Positions 34,023 through 45,118 of a stretch of DNA of 64,000 bases are shown here, one piece after another; position 1 is the first letter of the stretch; each line of letters starts with the position of its first letter. The stretch lies in assembly GCA_030765065.1 (NCBI GenBank), contig CM060977.1, positions 132,498,295 through 132,562,294 on the forward strand, in the 5' to 3' direction. The position numbers and the translations under genes were made by a program. The notes beneath the pieces were generated by a model. The model was not told the DNA's origin and did not search any database. It saw only the letters and a program-made list of their open reading frames with translations. The stretch comes from Deroplatys truncata (Eukaryota > Arthropoda > Insecta > Mantodea > Mantidae).

Positions 34023-34054
<32 letters not shown>

Positions 34055-34191
34055 ACACACGGACATGTTTCCAAAAATGCTTTTTTTGGATTCAGGAGGT
34101 CTCAAAACATGTATTTCCGGTGAAATCTCGGTATCGAATTTTTGGGTGGAATGCAATACTTCCCCTACTTACTATACGTAGTAGAGAAAGT
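33529..34191 (-). mobile_element. H array, unit 4: lacks the 3'-terminal 230 bp
   Basis: Begins at AATGAATAACGAATGTGAG, exactly the point where unit 1 stops, so units 1 and 4 are complementary truncations of one unit. CA tract at 33998-34061. Ends GTAGTAGAGAAAGT. Confidence 0.96.
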
Positions 34192-34575
34192 AAAAATAGT
34201 AAAATATTCAAATATAACCTCTTAAGCATAAACAACATACAGAGCAACGTTAAGGCGTACGATCCGATACATTATTACGCCCTATGATAGTAAACGATGA
34301 ACAGTAAAGTAATAAATAAACACAACACACTAACAATAACAGAAAAAAGAACACATAAAAATAGGCACTAATAACAACGCCGCTTCTTACACCTCCGCTT
34401 CCCTACTAATCAGCCTTCTCAGATCTCAGCTGCCTATCCCCTCCATGTCTTCCCTGCCTGCCAGAAGCACCCAACATGCCCTTAACTCCCCATTCGAGGT
34501 GGTAAAGCATCGCGATTACTATTTTTTCTCCATTTCTACAGCTTGGCCAGAGAGTCTTCCTCCTACAAACGAGTC
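34192..34575. other. Unclassified sequence
   Basis: Ordinary AT-rich start followed by a more GC-rich pyrimidine-biased patch (34380-34470). No match seen. Confidence 0.5.
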
Positions 34576-34857
34576 GCCCTCCGTGGTGTAGTGGTTACCA
34601 TGCTAGCCTCTAATTCCCAAGGTCGCGAGTTCAAACCCGGCGGAGCGCGATGGATTTTTTTCGAGCGTAAAAATCCTTAGCATGGCTTCCTTCGGAAGGG
34701 AAGTAAAGTCGGTGGTCCCGTGTCGTAGATTTACGGCTCGTAAAAGAACCTCAAGCCTGATAAAGAGGCCTCTGAGCAAAATTACCGGTCTTTCACGCCC
34801 AATATAGAATGGGACGCTAAGGAACACACAGTTAAAGAGCGTCCATAAATAAAACTC
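34576..34857 (+). repeat. SINE family S3 copy
   Basis: tRNA-like head CCTCCGTGGTGTAGTGGTTA (box A) and CGAGTTCAAACCCGGCGGAG (box B), then AAAAATCCTTAGCATGGCTT, CGTGTCGTAGATTTACGG, AGAACCTCAAGCCTGA, ending CCATAAATAAAACT. A second copy lies at 47117-47370. Confidence 0.85.
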
Positions 34858-35593
34858 AAGTTAATTTTCCTCACAAATGAGGCAGATTCTCCTACCATTT
34901 TCATTAGTAATTTTTATCATCCCCTGCTTCCAGTCTAAGCTACGCGAACCCCTATCTAATGAGTTTGGTGCCCTGTTTCATGTATTGCTCCACACCCAAC
35001 TCAAATTTTAGCCCGACTGTGTTACCATTGAAACCCCCTTAGAAAATAGTATGCCAAAACAAGCATGGTCAACAGCGCAAGGAAAGCTAAGCCAAGAAAC
35101 GCTGACTTTGCATTGGAGGTTCAGAGCACGTATACATTAAATGAGCTCCAAATAAGATATTTGCTGATATAACAGATCAGTCGCCGATGTTATTCACTAC
35201 ATAAACCTCATTTACTAATGTTCTACATTCTTGGCTATTGCCAGAATACACCACATTGATTACAGTCTAGCACAAATATTCCTTAACATCTTTATGGACA
35301 CAGTTACTCGTTTTAAAATCGTATTGTGACACAGATGTACATTCCATGCCAATATTAATGTTCTAGTGGTTTTTCATACCCTCTGACTTTTCCTGGTTTC
35401 CTCTTACTAGTACTGTCGAACATTTCCAACATACAATCAAAAGCAGTGCCGTATTTAGAGGGGGGTTTCTAGGGTTCAACGCCCCCCCGAAACTTCTGAC
35501 AGTTTTATTTATTTAAATTCATAGCAAACCAATATGGGAAAATGTCGTTAGATAACAGTAGGTCTATTGCTAGTAGCACATTTACAACAAAAC
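34858..35593. other. Unclassified; transposon-end-like motif near 35442
   Basis: CAGTGCCGTATTTAGAGG (35442) resembles the CAGNGGCGTA-type ends of some DNA transposons and is followed by a G-run/C-run pair (35460-35491) that can fold back. No partner end found. Confidence 0.35.
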
Positions 35594-36285
35594 TCTGATG
35601 TGTTACACTCACATGACTTTCTCTACTCTTGTACAAACTATTTTTACAAACGCTTATCCTCCATATGCTTCATGTTAATCGAGATGTTAATCTTATTGCT
35701 AATTTTCTTGTAGATGCAAGGGGAGTTGCTAGGCTTTAAGCGATAGTCAAATATTTTAAGAGCTGGTTGCTATGTGGAGTATTCCATTCTCTTTGTATTA
35801 CCAGGACAAAAAAAAATGAGTAACGAATTCCCACTTGAGAAAAAGTATAAGTATTGGAAAATTTAAGGGAATAACAAGCAATATCTCGAAAATGGTTCTC
35901 GCAACAACAAAAATGTATATGACATAAATTGTGTATTTTAACGCAGTCTACATTTTTTGTGCAGTAAAATTTTGTCTATCTCTTATGGTTTACCAGTTAT
36001 GCAAAAGTCGTTCACACTGAAGAATACTTTTGGAAACATTCCCAGAAAATTCGAGATATACATTTCATTTGTCATGAAAATATCTTAAACATATGATATT
36101 TTAATCAAAATCGTTAGGTCCATTTTTGAGAAAATTAAAATTTTCGAAAAATGTCCCATGTAAAGGGTAATCTGGGGTGGGGGATTTTCCTGAAAATCTT
36201 CGTCTCGCATCTGTGGAAGATACTGAACCTAAATACCAAGTTTAGTGTTTATCCGACTGTTCATTTCTGAGTTATGCTGTTCACA

Positions 36286-36324
<39 letters not shown>

Positions 36325-36451
36325 TCATTTTCCAAAAATGCTTTTTTTGGATTCAGGGGGTCTGAAAACATGTATTTTCGGTGAAATCTCGGTATCCAAT
36401 TTTTGGGTGGAATGCAATACTTTCCCTACTTACTATAGTAGTAGAGAAAGT
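35594..36451 (-). mobile_element. H element, full length
   Basis: 858 bp, TCTGATGTG... to AGTAGTAGAGAAAGT then AAAAA. Pure CA tract at 36284-36322. The terminal ACGTA block is reduced to TAGTAGTAG. Confidence 0.96.
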
Positions 36452-37136
36452 AAAAAGGGAAACTTAATATCGTAGCCTTACATAGGTAAGGTAACCATAC
36501 ATTCTGGTTTACGAAGTAGTCTCCATGTTTTGTGCTGTAAGGTGGAATATCCTCATTCTGGTGAGTTTTTATTGTCTATACAATGTCTCCAAGCAATTTT
36601 CTTGTCCATGTAACGTCTATATACTACGGAGTAGGTACATGGTAACTGGGTGGGGTACTGTTAAATTTAGATCTACTTGTGGCAAACCCTCCCCGAAATT
36701 GTTTTTCTGGGTACGGGCATGATCAAAAGGCAAAACGGACAGTGTAACACGTACAAAACTTTATGTTGTGTATCTGTGTGTTCTATTAGTTTATGACGGG
36801 CGATTTTCAGAACTGACAACTGAATGAGTGCTCTTCGTACTGTATCTTTTGATTTGAAAAACGCCTTTAGTATTTTCCCCTCTAGACTGAGAAGTAGTTT
36901 GTTTCCCAAATTAACTATAATCACGCTAAAACAATAGAATAAACAAGATTGAAAAGAGATACCAGAGCAATCGTGTCCATTTTGAAAACATTTTTGGGTA
37001 CCACAAAGAAAACATTGTAAACGTATACGCTAACTAGCTTAAAGATTTGCAGAAATGAGAGAAATTCACAAAATACACTTGATTTTTGGTGCGTGGCTTT
37101 TGAGAAAGTGGCAGCGGATTTTAAGGTTTCGTACAC
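36452..37136. other. Unclassified AT-rich sequence
   Basis: Nothing recognised. Confidence 0.5.
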
Positions 37137-37395
37137 CGAGCGGAATGGTACAGGCAGGAACGTTTGTGGCCCGGATTCGGGAGGTCCCTGATTCGATTAC
37201 CGGTGACTGCCCACTTTGATCATGAGGTTTCCCGTGGTTTTCTCCTGGTCGCTTAGGCGAATGCCCGTTTGGTGTATTCTACCACGATTTCTCCTTTCCC
37301 CCATTTTCCTTTTATTTCATCTCTCCCTTTCACGTTTCAGGTGCTGGTTAGTTGCTTTCCAAATCATTAGAAAGATTTCTCTCCTTGAACGCCAG
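37137..37395 (+). repeat. SINE family S6, 5' part, split by an S4 insertion
   Basis: Head CGAGCGGAATGGTACAGGC and CGGGAGGTCCCTGATTCGAT, then TTCCCGTGGTTTTCTCCTGG, GGCGAATGCCCGTTTGGTGT and TTTCAGGTGCTGGTTAG. It ends at TTGAACGCCAG (37385-37395), the left copy of the target duplication. Confidence 0.85.
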
Positions 37396-37757
37396 GGTAC
37401 GGAAGGCGCCGTGGCCGAGTGGTTAGACCGCTCGCCTCCCACCAAGGCGGCCAGGCTTCGATCTCAGGGACCCGCTTGTAGGATTTGTGGTGGACAAAAC
37501 GGCATCGGGGTGCGTTTTCTTCGGTTTCCTCCACCATACATCACACCTACGGTGCTCCATCTTCCCTTTCCTGTCATTCATCTCTCGCATCTCATCTATC
37601 ATCTTCTTCACTCTCATCCCGGGCGTCGGGATGATCCCCACCCTGGTTGTCCCTCTCTGATCCATAAACCCTCAAGCATCTGATCACAGACATTGGCTTG
37701 TAAGCCCTAGGGCGTTAACTCCTACGATGGGGAGGGTAATCAGAAATTGCTTTGCTT
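37396..37757 (+). repeat. SINE family S4, inserted into S6
   Basis: 362 bp. tRNA(Ser/Leu)-like head GGCGCCGTGGCCGAGTGGTT, box B region GCTTCGATCTCAGGGACC, then TAGGATTTGTGGTGG and TTTCGGTTTCCTCCACCAT. It is bounded by TTGAACGCCAG on both sides (37385-37395, 37758-37768), an 11-bp target-site duplication as made by LINE machinery. The 3' end continues past GGGCGTTAACTCCTACGA. Confidence 0.9.
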
Positions 37758-37768
37758 TTGAACGCCAG

Positions 37769-37940
37769 AGTGCCTTGTCCTGCCCATTACGGTGGCTTCG
37801 TCGCCCTCTCATGGGATTCTTCGCCTCTACTGGTGCGTGGGTGTGCGAACCTGTGATCTCCTACGCCTCCTTTACCTCATCCCTGCCTCCCGGTGAGAGC
37901 CACAATAGATCAAGCTGGTTGCAGCGGCGAGGAGTCCACC
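37769..37940 (+). repeat. SINE family S6, 3' part after the S4 insertion
   Basis: Continues the interrupted S6: CGTCGCCCTCTCATGGGA, CTCCTTTACCTCATCCCTGC, GAGAGCCACAATAGATCAAG, GCAGCGGCGAGGAGTCC. The block GACTTTCGCGCGTCTCTG-type seen in other S6 copies is not preserved here. Confidence 0.8.
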
Positions 37941-39305
37941 TCCGATAAACACATCCTACATCCTTAAGGTTTCTTACCTTTTAGTGGTTCTTTTTCACTT
38001 CTATAAGCCATTCATTATTAGTTTAACTAAAAATTGAAGGCAGAACCTTAGCGATTAGAATGGGGAGGCTGTATTCCCGAGACCAATTAGTATAGCATAA
38101 ATGTTGCGTACTATGTTCTTTTTCTGGAACATCAGTATGAAATAAACTATCATCATTAGATTGGTGCTTATTAATACATAGATGAGACAATAAGAAATAA
38201 AACATTTGTTTTCGTGGGCAAAAGGGAAATATGAACTCAAAATATCTCTCTCTTTCACATAAATCCTTTAGCCCCTCAACTTCGTGTTCTTCGAACTATC
38301 CTTTCAACATTTCCCTCTCATGACCGGTAGGGAGGTTACCTTAACGAAACGAAGAAGAAACAATGTAATGCTCCTAAAATCGCACAAAAATATAACTATA
38401 CTCGCTGCTAAAGAAGAAAAGCATTTACATTTCGCGGGGAGAGAGGAGCGACGTTGCCGCTTATCGCGACCACGTGGAGAGTCCGTTAGAATTGTGAACA
38501 AAGGCGACTGGGTTGCATCTGCATTGTAGTGCGGGTATTATATACATTCGTATATGAAGGCAATTATAAAATAATGAATCTGCATGCAAAGGAAAGAATA
38601 TGCAAGAATATATCAGTGTAAATATCTATGTTAACAAGAGAGACATACCTGTGAAATATTCATACTTACTCTAATAGGTAAATGCCGCTGATTCTCCCAC
38701 AGAGCATATTATTTCCAGCGCTTGTTCTTTAATTGGAATACCTTTATCAATTACATTTTATTCAGTTACCGGGTACGCTCAGTTTTTCGTTTGGTCCGCT
38801 ATCTTCGTCACTATTTTTTTAATATTGTTAAATGTTTATTAACAGTGTTAACACAATTGCAAATGCTCACAACACACGCAGAGATACACGGACTCAAACA
38901 CACGTAAACACAAAGCAAAAAGCCATACAAATAGAATTATGCAAAATAACTACTAAGTACAAGGCAATCTCTAAACGGATGTAAATACATTAAGCTGTAG
39001 CTAAGGGAAGCATTGTTTATAAATGCAGCGACAGCAGAAAATAAGACGTGCAGTTCATGTTACTGCAACTGCAACGGTCGCTCGCCAGGCACGTAATGTA
39101 ATCACGTGTTACAGTATCGGCCACAAGGCTTTTGCGTTTATCGTTGCTATGGAAATGTCTTAGTTCTAATTGGGCCTTTTAATCGTTGCTATGACGACCG
39201 CTATGACGTATTCATCCCCTCCCATTCGTTTAAAGCTTTCCGTCACGTGGTTAGTAACTGTCAATCACCTTCTAGATTGGCGCTGACTATGACTACACCT
39301 ATAGG
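37941..39305. other. Unclassified; GC-richer patch at 39050-39260
   Basis: Mostly AT-rich without recognisable elements. The patch near the right end has more CpG than its surroundings and includes CACGTG (39102 and 39244) and TGACGTA (39204). I cannot tell a promoter from chance. Confidence 0.4.
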
Positions 39306-40535
39306 TACACTATGTGATCAAAAGTATCCGGACACCCCACAAACATACGTTTTTCATCTTAGGTGCTTTGTGCTGCCACCTACTGCCTAGTACTCATTAT
39401 CCACGACCTCAGTAGTCATTAGACATCGTGAAACAGCAGAATGGGACGCTCCGTGGAACTCACGGACTTCGAACGTGGTCAGGTGATTGAGTGTCACTTG
39501 TGCCAGAAGTCTGTACGCATATTTCCACACTCCTAAACGTCCCTAGATCCACTGTTTCTGATGTGATAGTGAAGTGGAAACGTGAAGGAACATGTATAGC
39601 ACAAAAGCGTACAAGCTGACCTCGTCTGTTGACTGACAGAGACCGCCGACATTTGAAGAGGGTCGTAAAGAGTAATAGGCAGACATCTATCCAGACCATC
39701 ACACAGGAATTCCAAACTGCATCAGGATCCACTCCAAGTACTATGACAGTTAGGCGTGAGGTGAGAAACCTTGGATTCCATGGTCGAGCGGCTGCTCATA
39801 AACCACACATCACGCAGGAAAATGCCAAACGACGCCTCGCTTGGTGTAAGGAGCGTCAACATTACACGATTGATCAGTGTCAAAACGTTGTGTGGAGTGA
39901 CGAATCACGGTACACAATGTGGTGATCCGATGGCAGGGTGTGTGTATGGCGAATGCCCGGTGAACATCATCTGCCAGCGTGTGCAGTGCCAACAGTGAAA
40001 TTCGGAGGTAGTCGTGTTTTTCCTGGAAGGGTTTTGCACGACTTGTTTTGCGTGGCGCGATCACAGCGCAGACCTACATTGATATTTTAAGTACCTTCTT
40101 GCTTCCCACTGTTGAAGAGCAATTCGGGGATGGCGATTGCATCTTTCAACACGATCGAGCACCTGTTCATACTGCACGGGCTGTGGCGGAGTGGTTACAC
40201 GACAATAACATCCCTGTAATGGACTGGCCTGCACAGAGTCCTGACTTGAATCCTATAGAACACCTTTGGGATGTTTTGGAACGCCGACTTCGTGCCAGGC
40301 CTCAACAACCTACATCGATACCTCCCCTCTGTTCCGCACTCCGTGTAGAATGTGCTGCCATTCCCAAGAAACCTTCCAGCACCTGATTGAAAGTATGCCT
40401 GCGAGAGTGTACGCTGTCATCAAGGCTAAGGGTGGGCCAATATCATATTGACTTCCAGCATTACCGATGGAGGACGCCACGAACTTGTACGTCATTTTCA
40501 ACCTGGTGTCCGGATACTTTTGATCACGTAGTGTA
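39306..40535 (+). mobile_element. Tc1-like transposon (DD34E), third copy
   Basis: Inverted ends are the best preserved: CACTATGTGATCAAAAGTAT at left and its complement ATACTTTTGATCACGTAGTG at right, with TA at both flanks. 1230 bp, slightly short because of a deletion near 40008 in the coding part. Confidence 0.96.
39441..40451 (+). pseudogene. Tc1-like transposase pseudogene
   Basis: Starts at 39441. A 1-bp deletion near 39518 shifts the frame. The middle frame runs through the second HTH and linker to the first catalytic D (VVWSDESRYTMW), then a TGA at about 39923 replaces the CGA arginine codon of the other copies. A deletion of about 14 bp near 40008 removes the GGGVMVW-like block. D2 (QHDRAPVHTARAV) and E (SPDLNPIEHLWDVLERRL) are intact, and a further 1-bp deletion near 40365 shifts the last 25 codons. 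Confidence 0.93.
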
Positions 40536-40593
40536 TATAGACCGAATTACACCAGTAGAAGTAAATGAAAAATACCAAGGAGAATCACGCTCA

Positions 40594-40646
40594 CATCATC
40601 ATCATCATCATCATCATCATTATCATCATCATCATCATCATCATCA
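40594..40646. repeat. (ATC)n microsatellite
   Basis: About 17 units with one ATT interruption, just downstream of the Tc1-like element. Confidence 0.95.
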
Positions 40647-40648
40647 AG

Positions 40649-41105
40649 AGATCCAGAATTTCTTCTTGACACTAGTTGTAAGTTCTGTGATGTAGGTATA
40701 TTAAATTTGAGATGGACAAGCATGACTCAAGGTTACTATAGCACGGGACACGGTTGGAAGGAAGCCAAGCGAATCGAACACAGTGGTGAGCTAAAATTGT
40801 CTGTCCAAGAGTAATGGTTAGGAAGCAGCATGACCATATAGTCAATCCTTTGCAACCTTGAAATATTCTGAAAGAACGGCGGTTTCGATGCTTCAAGCAA
40901 CAACAGAACCACTGGCGATTGAGTCGGATTTCCATTGTTAAATATACGAACCTTATTTTTGGAAAATTTGGCAGGTAGAAAGCAACAGAAAAGGCATTTG
41001 TTACTGAGACGAGCTTTATCTGTGGAACGTGATCGTTGACTAGGTATAAGAAACACAATACTTGCTTATAACAACGAAACCTGTATATTTCTAACATTAA
41101 AAAAA
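40649..41105. other. Unclassified sequence
   Basis: A 167-codon minus-strand open frame spans this region and the start of the next H copy; it resembles no protein and crosses a repeat boundary, so I regard it as chance. Confidence 0.5.
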
Positions 41106-41803
41106 TCTGATGTGTTACACTCACATGACTTTCTCTACTCTTGTACAAACTATTTTTACAAACGCTTATTCTCATTATTGTTCATGTTAATCGAGATATC
41201 GAGGTGTTAATCTTATTGCCAATTTTCTTGTAGATGCAAGGGGGAATTGGTAGGCTTTAAGCGATAGTCAAATATTTTAAAAGCTAGTTGCTATGTCGAG
41301 TATTCCATTCTCTTTGCATTATAAGGACAAAAAAAATGAATAACGAATTCCCATTTGAGAAAAAGTATAAGTATTGGAAAATTTAAGGGAATAACAAGCA
41401 ATATCTCGAAAATGGTTCACTCGAAAAAACAAATGTATATGACAAATTGAGTATTTTAACGCGATCTACATTTTTTGTGCAGTAAAATTTTGTCTATCTC
41501 TTATGGTTTACCAGTTATGCAAAGGTCGTTCACAATGAGGAATAATTTTGGAGACATTCACAGAAAATTTGAGATATACATTTTATTTGTCATGAAAGTA
41601 TCTTAAATATATGCTATTTTAATCAAAATCGTTAGAACAGTTTTTGAGAAAATTAAAATTTTCGAAAAATGTTCCAGGTAAAGGGTAATCTGGGGTGGGG
41701 GGATTTTCTTGAAACATTCGTGTCGCATCTCTGGAAGATACTGAACCTAAATACCAAGTTTGGTGTTTATCCGACTGTTCGTTTCTGAGTTATGCTGTTC
41801 ACA

Positions 41804-41850
<47 letters not shown>

Positions 41851-41977
41851 CATGCTTCCAAAAATACGTTTTTTGGATTCAGGAGGCCTCAAAACATGTA
41901 TTTCCGGTGAAATCTCGGTATCGAATTTTTGGGTGGAATGCAATAATTCCCCTATTGCTATACATAGTACAGGAAGT
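41106..41977 (-). mobile_element. H element, full length
   Basis: 872 bp. Pure CA tract at 41803-41848. The 5' subterminal repeat is mutated (TAGTACAGGAAGT instead of AGTAGAGAAAGT). Confidence 0.94.
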
Positions 41978-41984
41978 AAAAAAT

Positions 41985-42050
41985 TCTTATGCGTTACATT
42001 CACATTACTTTCCCTACCCACATTCGATTATTACTTTCTCTGCTCCCTAC
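41985..42050. mobile_element. H-element terminal fragments
   Basis: TCTTATGCGTTACATTCACA resembles an H 3' end (minus), followed by ATTACTTTCTCTGCTCCCTA resembling a 5' end (plus). Two ends lie back to back with almost no body. Confidence 0.55.
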
Positions 42051-43293
42051 TACACAAAAAATGAAGATCTCTTTAAACACACAATTTATTTCAATTAAGG
42101 TTTTTTTTGTGGCACAAGCCATTTCTGAAATATCCGTTATTAATGGTTCGAATTCTTCATTTCTTGGTCATTAAAGTCCTTTCAATATTTAGTTGTTTCT
42201 CGCGATATCATGGAAACAGTATGGAATTTTAAGGCCAGTATACAGCGTGAAGAAGTAGGATTACTACGTTATTTGTAGCACGCTTTGGGCGTCAATTTGG
42301 AGTAGGTTGTATTGTAGTTCAACTGTTGGGGAGCCAAAAACTTCAGATAGTTTCTTGGAGTGTTCACCCCACGTACGATAAAAAGTTTCCGGTGGCCTTC
42401 GCCACAACGTTTAAAAATAACTTTGTAATTTGAATCTTTATTTAAATAGTATATATATTTATGTTTGCCTCGGCTGCATCAGTATTAATTTGTAGAAACA
42501 TGATCTTTTATCATGATGCGGCTAAAGAATGTAGGCTTAAACAAATTATAACTTTTACTTCACTCCTTTTATTAATCTTTAGCACGATTAAATAACACTT
42601 CACTTATATAGAAAGCTGTGAGATTATTTATTAATTACTTGTACTTTTTAACACGTAAACTTTATAATATTCTCGCCATAATGAATTTTATATGTCCCAC
42701 ACTGAATACGTATTTAACTGCTAGTGAACGCGTATAGCGTCCGGTTGTGAACTCTGTCTACTAGCGACTGGCGCCTGAATATGTACAATATGCTCTATTT
42801 CAGTTTCTGATTGGCTAATATACTTTTATTTAACTCAAAGCTTTTCTAGTTGTTGATTGGCTATTTATAAACCGTTTTAAAAATTGCATTATTGTTTCCA
42901 GATTCACTAGTAGCATTATTAAACTTTCCAATTCATTATTGCCTCAAGGTTACCTCATTGTTAGCAACTTTCGGCCTCTATTCTCACAGCTCCTACATTA
43001 TTAAATTACATAATACATTCACAAAACGTTATTAAACATGTACATAATAATATAAACATAATACAATGACGTTACATACATTTTATATATTATATTATAC
43101 ACATATTGCTTTAAGACGGGCTGTTTATTTTATATTATATAATTAGACTGATATTTCTAAGTGTTAAAAATACTGCCTCAAGCGTCCAGTTCTTAGACAT
43201 TTGACTATCGTTGTTCTCTTTGTATCTATAACGAAATTTATGATGTAGCTATTCCTGCAAAGGTTTATTGGGATAAAAAGTGTTGTAGATAGA
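42051..43293 (+). mobile_element. H element, subtype B, split by solo LTR
   Basis: H-B sequence (GATCTCTTTAAACACACAAT, GGAAACAGTATGGAATTTTA, CCAGTATACAGCG) is interrupted at 42248 by the LTR and resumes at 43185 (TCCAGTTCTTAGACATTTGA, TTGTTCTCTTTGTATCTATA, GTAGATAGAAAAA). The uninterrupted order is seen at 52900-53210. Confidence 0.85.
42248..43180 (-). mobile_element. Solo LTR, copy 2
   Basis: 933 bp; on the minus strand it starts TGAGGCAGTATTTTTAACAC and ends AATCCTACTTCA. The 4-bp duplication AGCG (42244-42247 and 43181-43184) flanks it, and the empty-site sequence is available from another H-B copy (ATATAGCGTCCAG at 53094), which confirms the boundaries. A minus-strand TATAAATAGCCAATCAAC lies at about 42853-42872. 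No internal retroelement sequence is adjacent. Confidence 0.92.
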
Positions 43294-43297
43294 AAAA

Positions 43298-44223
43298 TCT
43301 GATGTGTTACACTCACATGACTTTCTCTACTCTTGTACAAAGTATTTTTAAAACGCTTATTCTCCATCTTGTTCATGTTAATCGAGATAAACATTTGCAA
43401 ACTCTATCTTATTGTTAATTTTCTTGTAGATGTAGGGGAAAATATATTTACAAGGGCAATATAGAAAAACAGTAGCCTTTAAGCACATACGTATCTCTTA
43501 ATAGCTGGTTGCTAGGTGCAGCACCATTCCCTTTGCCACAGATTATAACTCTTTGCATATCCAAGACAAAAAAATGAATAACGAATTCCCATTTGAGAAA
43601 CTTATTGAAAAATTTTAGGGAATAACAAGCAATATCTCGAAAATGGTTCACTCAACAAAAAATATGTATATGACATAAATTGTGTATTTTAACGCGATCT
43701 ACATTTTTGTGTAGTAAACGTTTGTCTATCTCTTATGGTTTACCAGTTATGCAAAAGTCGTTCACAATAAAGAATACTTTTGGAGACATTCCCAGGAAAT
43801 TCAAGATATACATTTTATTTGTCATAAAAATATCTTAAACATATGATATTTTAATCAAAATCGTTAGAGCCATTTTTGAGAAAATTAAAATTTTCGAAAA
43901 ATCTTCCATGTAAAGGGTACTCTGGGGTGGGGGATTTTCTTGAAAACCTTCGTGTCGCATCCTTGGAAGATACTGAACCCAAATACCAAGTTTGGTGTTT
44001 ATCCGACTGTTCGTATCTAAGTTATGCTGTTCACAGACACACACACACAGACAGACACACAGACACACAGACAGACACGCAGACACACACACGGACATGT
44101 TTCCGAAAATGCTTTTTTTGGATTCAGGGAGTCTCAAAACATGTATTTTCGGTGAAATCTCGGTATCGAAATTTTGGGTGGAATACAATACTTCCCCTAC
44201 TTACTATACGTAGTAGAGAAAGT
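43298..44223 (-). mobile_element. H element, left arm of palindrome
   Basis: 926 bp, longest copy. 3' part is the subtype seen at 9964 (AGTAGCCTTTAAGCACATAC; GCTAGGTGCAGCACC). CA/CAGA tract at 44035-44093. The 5' end (GTAGTAGAGAAAGT) faces the H copy at 44290 on the other strand. Confidence 0.94.
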
Positions 44224-44289
44224 AAAAATAAGCTACAATACTTCCCCTACCTACTATACGTAGTAGAGAAAGTAAAAATAAGCTTTTTT
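44224..44289. repeat. Palindrome centre: duplicated H 5' end and AAGCTT spacer
   Basis: A repeated 50-bp H 5' end (CAATACTTCCCCTACCTACT ... GTAGAGAAAGTAAAAATAAG) follows the left arm and leads into AAGCTTTTTTACTTTC, where the right arm starts. GTAAAAATAAGCTTTTTTAC is itself nearly palindromic. Confidence 0.85.
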
Positions 44290-45118
44290 ACTTTCTCTAC
44301 TACGTATAGTAAGTAGGGGAAGTATTGTATTCCACCCGATACCGAGATTTCACCGGAAATACATGTTTTGAGATTCACTGAATCCAATAAAAAGCATTTT
44401 TGGAAACATGTCGGTGTGTGTGTCTGTGAACAGCATAACTCAGAAACGAACAGTCGTATAAACACCAAACTTGGTATTTAGGTTCAGCATCTTGCAGAGA
44501 TGCGATACGAAGGTTTTCAAGAAAATCCCCCCACCCCAGAGTACCCTTTACATGGACGATTTTTCGAAAATTTTAATTTTCTCAAAAATGGCTCTAACGA
44601 TTTTGATTAAAATATCATATGTTTAAGATATTGTCATGAGAAATGAAATGTATATCTCGAATTTTCTGGGAATGTCTCCAAAAGTATTCTTCATTGTGAA
44701 CTACTTTTGCATTACTGGTAAACCATAAGAGATAGACAAAATTTTACTACACAAAAAATGTAGATCGCGTTAAAATATACAATTTATGTCATACACATTT
44801 CTTTTGTTGAGTGAACCGTTTTCGAGATATTGCTTGTTATTCCCTTAAATTTTCCAATACTTACACTTTTTCTCAAATTCGTTATTCATTTTTTTTTGTC
44901 CAGGACATGCAAGGAGAATGGAATACTCCACATAGCAACCAGCGTTAAAATATTTGACTATCGCTTAAAACCTACCATATTCCCCTTGCATCTACATGAA
45001 AATTACCAATAAGATTGACATCTCGATATCTCGATTAACATGAAGGATATGAAGAATAAGGTTTGTAAAAATAGTTTGTACAAGAGTAGAGAAAGTCATG
45101 TGAGTGTAACACATCAGA
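44290..45118 (+). mobile_element. H element, right arm of palindrome
   Basis: 829 bp, ACTTTCTCTACTACGTATAG to GTGTAACACATCAGA then T. GT tract reduced to about 14 bp (44413-44426). Lacks CCAAAAATT after the ATTCCACCC block. Confidence 0.95.

Noticed and set aside
37216..37683. 155-codon open frame as a possible exon
   Set aside because: It spans S6, an 11-bp target duplication and S4, so it is a chance frame in two nested SINEs.
40672..41175. 167-codon minus-strand open frame
   Set aside because: Crosses the boundary of an H copy; composition and content match no protein family.
43876..44316. Open frame encoding an MFHVKGNLGW/SYAVHRHTH-type protein, recurring in most H copies (e.g. 17754, 23518, 50850, 54284)
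   Set aside because: The frame is only the translation of the shared H repeat. It runs through a microsatellite of varying length and reading frame, lacks domains, and overlapping frames on both strands are equally open. Recurrence reflects DNA copying, not protein conservation.
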